This document shows positions 59,140 to 64,000 of a stretch of 64,000 nt of DNA, piece after piece. A program made the translations under genes and the position numbers. Every line of letters starts with the position of its first letter. Positions within the stretch are counted from its first letter, which is position 1. The notes under the pieces were generated by a model, which had not been told where the DNA came from, ran no database searches, and worked only from the letters and a program-made list of their open reading frames with translations. Source of the DNA: an uncultured Paracoccus sp. (GTDB lineage Bacteria; Pseudomonadota; Alphaproteobacteria; Rhodobacterales; Rhodobacteraceae); NCBI RefSeq assembly GCF_947496875.1, contig NZ_CANMEH010000001.1:315663-379662 (forward strand), in the 5' to 3' direction.

Positions 59140-60687
59140 ATGACGTATCTGCTGTCGATCATCACCTTTCTGCCGATCGTCGCCGCGATCATCCTGGCGC
59201 TGTTCCTGCGCGATGACGACGACGCCGCGGCCAACAACGCCCGATGGACCGCCCTGTTCGCGACCACGGCGACGTTCATCCTGTCCTGTTTCGTGCTGGC
59301 CGGGTTCAACCCCGCGGACACCGGCTTCCAGATGGTGGAGGATCGCCCCTGGATCATGGGGCTGCGCTACAAGATGGGCGTGGACGGGATCTCGATCCTG
59401 TTCGTCATGCTGACCACGTTCCTGATGCCGCTGGTCATCCTGTCCACGTGGGAGGTCACGCAGCGGGTGAAGGACTACATGATCGCCTTCCTGGTGCTGG
59501 AAGGCCTGATGATCGGCGTCTTCACGGCACTCGACCTGTTCCTGTTCTACCTGTTCTTCGAAGCCGGGCTGATCCCGATGTTCCTGCTGATCGGGATCTG
59601 GGGCGGCGCCAACCGGATCTACGCCTCGTTCAAGTTCTTCCTGTACACCTTCCTCGGCTCGGTCCTGATGCTGGTCGCCATGGTCACGATGGCCAACCTG
59701 GCCGGCAGCACCGACATTGCGACGCTGCTGGAATTCGATTTCCCGAGCGGGCCGATCCCGATGTTCGGCACCAGCCTGAGGGGCGGACTGCAGACCCTGC
59801 TGTTCCTGGCGTTCCTGGCAAGCTTTGCCGTCAAGCTGCCGATGTGGCCGGTCCACACCTGGCTGCCCGACGCCCATGTGCAGGCGCCCACCGCGGCATC
59901 GGTCCTGCTGGCCGCGGTCCTGCTGAAGATGGGCGGCTACGGTTTCCTGCGCTTTTCGCTGCCGATGTTCCCCGAGGCCTCCGCCATCGCCCAGCCGGTG
60001 ATCTTCTGGCTGTCCGCCATCGCGATCGTCTATACCTCGCTGGTGGCGCTGGCCCAGACCGACATGAAGAAGCTGATCGCCTATTCGTCGGTTGCCCACA
60101 TGGGCTACGTGACGCTGGGGATCTTTGCGGCGAACCAGCCCGGCGTCGACGGGGCGATCTTCCAGATGATCAGCCACGGCTTCGTGTCCGGCGCGCTGTT
60201 CCTGCTGGTCGGCGTGATCTATGACCGGCTGCACACGCGCGAAATCGACGCCTATGGCGGGCTGGTCAACCGCATGCCGATCTATGCGCTGATCTTCCTG
60301 TTCTTCACCATGGCCAATGTGGGGCTGCCGGGAACCTCCGGGTTCGTCGGGGAATTCCTGACCATCCTGGGCGCGTTCCGGGTCAACACCTGGGTCGCGC
60401 TGGTGGCGACATCGGGTGTGATCCTGTCGGCCGCCTATGCGCTGTGGCTCTATCGCCGGGTGACGCTGGGCGAGCTGGTCAAGAGCAGCCTGATGACGAT
60501 GACGGAAATGACGGCGCGTGAACGGTGGATCTTTGCCCCGCTGATCGCGATGACCCTGTTGCTGGGCGTCTATCCGCGGGCCGTCACCGACATCACCAGA
60601 CCTGCCGTCGCGGCGCTTCTGAACGACTATCACGCCAGCCAGCCTGCCGCGGCGCCCGTCGGGGTCGTGGCCGAGGCAGGGCACTGA
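59140..60687 (+). CDS. nuoM: NADH-quinone oxidoreductase subunit M
   Basis: [28 protein letters not shown]...[43 protein letters not shown]. Confidence 0.98.
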   Translation: MTYLLSIITFLPIVAAIILALFLRDDDDAAANNARWTALFATTATFILSCFVLAGFNPADTGFQMVEDRPWIMGLRYKMGVDGISILFVMLTTFLMPLVILSTWEVTQRVKDYMIAFLVLEGLMIGVFTALDLFLFYLFFEAGLIPMFLLIGIWGGANRIYASFKFFLYTFLGSVLMLVAMVTMANLAGSTDIATLLEFDFPSGPIPMFGTSLRGGLQTLLFLAFLASFAVKLPMWPVHTWLPDAHVQAPTAASVLLAAVLLKMGGYGFLRFSLPMFPEASAIAQPVIFWLSAIAIVYTSLVALAQTDMKKLIAYSSVAHMGYVTLGIFAANQPGVDGAIFQMISHGFVSGALFLLVGVIYDRLHTREIDAYGGLVNRMPIYALIFLFFTMANVGLPGTSGFVGEFLTILGAFRVNTWVALVATSGVILSAAYALWLYRRVTLGELVKSSLMTMTEMTARERWIFAPLIAMTLLLGVYPRAVTDITRPAVAALLNDYHASQPAAAPVGVVAEAGH

Positions 60688-60697
60688 GGGGGCGCGC

Positions 60698-62191
60698 ATG
60701 ATTTCGCTGGATATCTGGACCATCCTGCCCGAGGCCATGCTGGCCCTGTTCGCGCTGACCGCGCTGGTGGTCGGGGCGTTCGCCGGAAAGGATGCGCAGG
60801 GCCGGGCGATCCTGTGGCTGACCGTCGTCGCATTGCTGATCGCAGCCTTCGCGATCGGGCAGAATGATCGCGTGCCGACCGCGGCGTTTTTCGGCATGTT
60901 CATCGACGACGGCTTCGCGCGTTTCGCAAAGATCGTGGTGCTGATCTCGGCCGCCGCCGTCCTGGCGATGAGCGTCGACTATCTGGATCGCCAGCGCATG
61001 CTGCGCTTCGAACTGCCGATCCTGGTGGTTCTGGCGGTGCTGGGCATGATGGTGATGGTGTCGGCCGGCGACCTGCTGACCATCTACATGGGGCTGGAGC
61101 TGCAGTCCCTCTCGCTGTACGTGGTCGCGGCGATGCGGCGCGACAGTGCCAGGTCGTCCGAGGCGGGGCTGAAGTATTTCGTCCTCGGCTCCCTCAGTTC
61201 CGGCATGCTGCTCTACGGCGCATCGCTGGTCTACGGCTTTGCCGGCACGACAAACCTCGCCGCGATCGCGACCGTGGTAACCGCCGGCGAACTGCCGCTG
61301 GGGCTGCTGTTCGGTCTCGTGTTCCTGCTGGTCGGGCTGGCGTTCAAGGTGAGCGCGGTGCCGTTCCACATGTGGACCCCGGACGTCTACGAGGGCGCGC
61401 CTACTCCGGTCACGGCGTTCTTTGCCACCGCACCCAAGATGGCCGCCATGGCGCTGATTGCGCGGCTGGTATTCGGGGGCTTCGGCAATGTGGTGGCCGA
61501 CTGGGCGCAGATCGTCGCGGTTCTCGCCGTGCTGTCGATGTTCCTGGGGTCGATCGCCGGGATCGGGCAGCGTGATATCAAGCGCCTGATGGCGTATTCG
61601 TCCATCGCGCATATGGGGTTCGCGCTGGTCGGGCTGGCCGCGGGCACCGCCCTCGGCGTGCAGACGATGCTGCTCTACATGGCGATCTATGTGGTGATGA
61701 ACGTCGGCGCCTTCGCCTTCATCCTGTCGATGGAGCGGAACGGCCGCCCGGTCACGGCCCTGACCGACCTGAACCTGCTGGCCCGGACCGAGCCTCTGAA
61801 GGCGGCGGCGATGATGATCGTCCTGTTCAGCCTGGCCGGGGTTCCGCCCTTCCTCGGGTTCTTCGCCAAGTACGGCGTGCTACGCGCCGCGGTGGATGCG
61901 GGTCTGGGCTGGCTGGCGATTCTGGGGGTGATCGCATCGGTGATCGGTGCGTTCTATTACCTGCGCATGGTCTACTACATGTATTTCGGGTCCGACCGCG
62001 ACGGTGTCCTGATCAGCCGAATGGCAGCACCGCAGTGGCTGGCCCTGGTCGGATCGGCCGCGGTCATCACCCTGGGCGCGATCAGCATGCTGGGGGTGGA
62101 CGAAGCTGCGGCCCGGGCGGCGGCGTCGCTGGTCACACCGGACAGCCCGGTGGGCGACCCCGTTGCGGTTGCGACGGCCCGCATTGACTGA
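60698..62191 (+). CDS. nuoN: NADH-quinone oxidoreductase subunit N
   Basis: [36 protein letters not shown]...[30 protein letters not shown]. Confidence 0.97.
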   Translation: MISLDIWTILPEAMLALFALTALVVGAFAGKDAQGRAILWLTVVALLIAAFAIGQNDRVPTAAFFGMFIDDGFARFAKIVVLISAAAVLAMSVDYLDRQRMLRFELPILVVLAVLGMMVMVSAGDLLTIYMGLELQSLSLYVVAAMRRDSARSSEAGLKYFVLGSLSSGMLLYGASLVYGFAGTTNLAAIATVVTAGELPLGLLFGLVFLLVGLAFKVSAVPFHMWTPDVYEGAPTPVTAFFATAPKMAAMALIARLVFGGFGNVVADWAQIVAVLAVLSMFLGSIAGIGQRDIKRLMAYSSIAHMGFALVGLAAGTALGVQTMLLYMAIYVVMNVGAFAFILSMERNGRPVTALTDLNLLARTEPLKAAAMMIVLFSLAGVPPFLGFFAKYGVLRAAVDAGLGWLAILGVIASVIGAFYYLRMVYYMYFGSDRDGVLISRMAAPQWLALVGSAAVITLGAISMLGVDEAAARAAASLVTPDSPVGDPVAVATARID

Positions 62192-63020
62192 ACGTCAGAT
62201 CGTCGGCCGGTCTGAGGTCGACCAGGCAGAACCACTCGCGGCACCCGCCAGGCCCGCACGACCCGGCTGGCCGGCCGGGGTGACGCGCCATGTGCTGGAC
62301 GAGGTGGACAGCACGAACGCGGTGGCGATGCGGATGGCACCGACCCTCGCAGGCCCCGCCTGGATCATGGCACGGACCCAGACGGCTGGCCGTGGCCGGC
62401 GCGGCCGGGCCTGGCTGATGCCACAAGGCAACCTCGCCGCGACCTTCATCTTCACGCCCGAAGCGCCCGCCGACAGGGTGGCACAGCTGAGCTTTGTCGC
62501 CGCCGTCGCACTGCACGACACGCTGCGGCAGGTCGTGGGCCCAACGCAGCGCCTTGCGATCAAGTGGCCCAACGATGTGCTGCTGAACGACCGCAAGGTG
62601 GCCGGCATCCTGCTGGAAAGTGTCGGCGCGGGGCAGCGGGTCCGGGCCGTCGCGATCGGCGTCGGCGTGAACCTGGCCGCGGCGCCCGATCCGGGGCTGC
62701 TGCAGGACGCGACGGTGCCGCCGGGTTCGGTGCACGCGGAAACCGGCGTCGTGATCACGCCCGACGACTGTCTGGACCTGCTGGCCCAGGGCTTCGACAG
62801 GTGGCTGGCGGCGTGGCAGACGCATGGCTTTACCTCGGTGCGCGCCGCATGGCTGGCCCGTGCGGCCCGGCTGGGGCAGACCATCACGGCCCGCTGCGGC
62901 CCGTCCACCCACGCCGGCCGTTTCGACGACATCGACGATACCGGCGCACTGATCATGACGACCCCGGCGGGACGACAGGTGATCTCGGCCGCCGACGTTC
63001 ACTTTCCGCAAGAGGCCTGA
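62163..63020 (+). CDS. birA: biotin--[acetyl-CoA-carboxylase] ligase
   Basis: [16 protein letters not shown]...[26 protein letters not shown]...[22 protein letters not shown]. Confidence 0.92.
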   Translation: MRLRRPALTERQIVGRSEVDQAEPLAAPARPARPGWPAGVTRHVLDEVDSTNAVAMRMAPTLAGPAWIMARTQTAGRGRRGRAWLMPQGNLAATFIFTPEAPADRVAQLSFVAAVALHDTLRQVVGPTQRLAIKWPNDVLLNDRKVAGILLESVGAGQRVRAVAIGVGVNLAAAPDPGLLQDATVPPGSVHAETGVVITPDDCLDLLAQGFDRWLAAWQTHGFTSVRAAWLARAARLGQTITARCGPSTHAGRFDDIDDTGALIMTTPAGRQVISAADVHFPQEA

Positions 63021-63021
63021 C

Positions 63022-63801
63022 GTGCTGTTGTGCATCGACACCGGCAACACCAACAGCGTGTTTTCGATCTGGAACGGCACCGAGTTCATCGCCCACTGGC
63101 GCATCTCGACTGACAACCGGCGGACCGCCGACGAATACTTCGTGTGGCTGTCGTCGTTGATCGCCCTGCACCGCCTGGACGTGACGATCGACGGCTGCAT
63201 CGTCAGTTCGACGGTGCCGCGCGTCGTGTTCAACCTGCGTGTGCTGTGCAGCCGGTATTTCAATCTGCGACCGCTGGTGGTCGGGCGGCCCGACTGCCTG
63301 CTGCCGGTGGCGCCGCGGGTGGACGAGGGCGCGGTGGTCGGGCCGGACCGGCTGGTCAACACCTGGGCCGCGTTCGACCGCTATGGCCCCGACCTGACCG
63401 TGGTCGATTTCGGCACCGCGACCACCTTCGACGTGGTGGATGACGACGGGGCTTATATCGGCGGGGTGATCGCCCCCGGGGTGAACCTGTCGCTCGAGGC
63501 GCTGCACATGGGGGCGGCGTCGCTGCCCCATGTCGACATCAGCAAGCCGCAGGCGGTCATCGGCACCAACACCGTCGCCTGCATCCAGTCGGGGGTGTTC
63601 TGGGGCTATGTCGGCCTGGTGCGGGAAATCTGCGCGCGGATTGCGGGCGAACGCGACCGAAAGATGAAGGTGATTGCAACCGGTGGCCTGGCGCCGTTGT
63701 TCGACCAGGCAGAGGATCTGTTCCACAGTTGGGACGACGATCTGACGATGCACGGGCTGCGGCTCATCCACGATCACAACAGGGAGATGGGCAATGTCTG
63801 A
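63022..63801 (+). CDS. coaX: type III pantothenate kinase
   Basis: MLLCIDTGNTNSVFSIWNG...LTVVDFGTATTFDVVDDDGAYIGGVIAPGVNLSLEALHMGAASLP. Confidence 0.95.
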   Translation: MLLCIDTGNTNSVFSIWNGTEFIAHWRISTDNRRTADEYFVWLSSLIALHRLDVTIDGCIVSSTVPRVVFNLRVLCSRYFNLRPLVVGRPDCLLPVAPRVDEGAVVGPDRLVNTWAAFDRYGPDLTVVDFGTATTFDVVDDDGAYIGGVIAPGVNLSLEALHMGAASLPHVDISKPQAVIGTNTVACIQSGVFWGYVGLVREICARIAGERDRKMKVIATGGLAPLFDQAEDLFHSWDDDLTMHGLRLIHDHNREMGNV

Positions 63802-64000
63802 ACGCCTGATCTACATGCCGCTTGGCGGCGCGGGCGAAATTGGGATGAACGCCTATGTCTATGGCTACGGCGCGCCCGGCCGGGAGCGGCTGATCCTGGT
63901 CGACCTGGGTGTCACCTTCGGCGACATGGACGGCTCACCGGGCATCGACCTGATCATGGCCGATCCCGGCTGGCTGGTGGACAATCGCGACCGGCTGGAG
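63794..64000 (+). CDS. ribonuclease J, N-terminal part, truncated by window edge
   Basis: MSERLIYMPLGGAGEIGMNAYVYGYGAPGRERLILVDLGVTFGDMDGSPGIDLIMADPGWLV; start overlaps the coaX stop. Confidence 0.88.
   Translation, partial: MSERLIYMPLGGAGEIGMNAYVYGYGAPGRERLILVDLGVTFGDMDGSPGIDLIMADPGWLVDNRDRLE

Noticed and set aside
60878-60895. TTTTT run near GC-rich sequence (gcggcgtttttcgg)
   Set aside because: Inside nuoN coding sequence with no convincing stem; not a terminator
58993-60903. 636-aa minus-strand ORF rich in Gln/Arg/Asp
   Set aside because: Antisense to nuoM, typical GC-skewed mirror reading frame

Overview
This 64 kb window is GC-rich alphaproteobacterial chromosome, most like Paracoccus/Rhodobacteraceae by protein content and gene order (inference, no search run). 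It is densely coding and mostly housekeeping. Recognisable content: NDUFA12-family complex I accessory gene, aat, accC-accB, LpxL/HtrB-like acyltransferase, EamA transporter, tkt, xerD-like recombinase, aroK-aroB, pyrG, secG, hisA, edd, glycerate 2-kinase, purA, thiamine pyrophosphokinase, a peptide ABC transporter with an M20 hydrolase, lpd, an MFS-DUF924 fusion, queA, gph, glmU-glmS, PAP2 phosphatase, moaA, uvrA, the whole nuoA-N complex I cluster with embedded non-nuo ORFs, birA, coaX, and the start of an RNase J gene. I saw no rRNA, tRNA, CRISPR, prophage, transposase or defence island. The items most worth a second look are regulatory or architectural: (1) a terminator-like hairpin nested in a long-range stem in the pyrG leader, downstream of a good promoter match; (2) a GntR/LacI-type operator filling the spacer of the edd promoter; (3) a GTTC-N7-GTTC SOS box at uvrA; (4) an in-frame MFS-DUF924 fusion; (5) small or unknown genes embedded in the nuo operon, including two short ORFs absent from the supplied track; (6) dyads at the tkt, nuo and peptide-ABC promoters. 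No clearly new multi-gene system is demonstrable from sequence alone.
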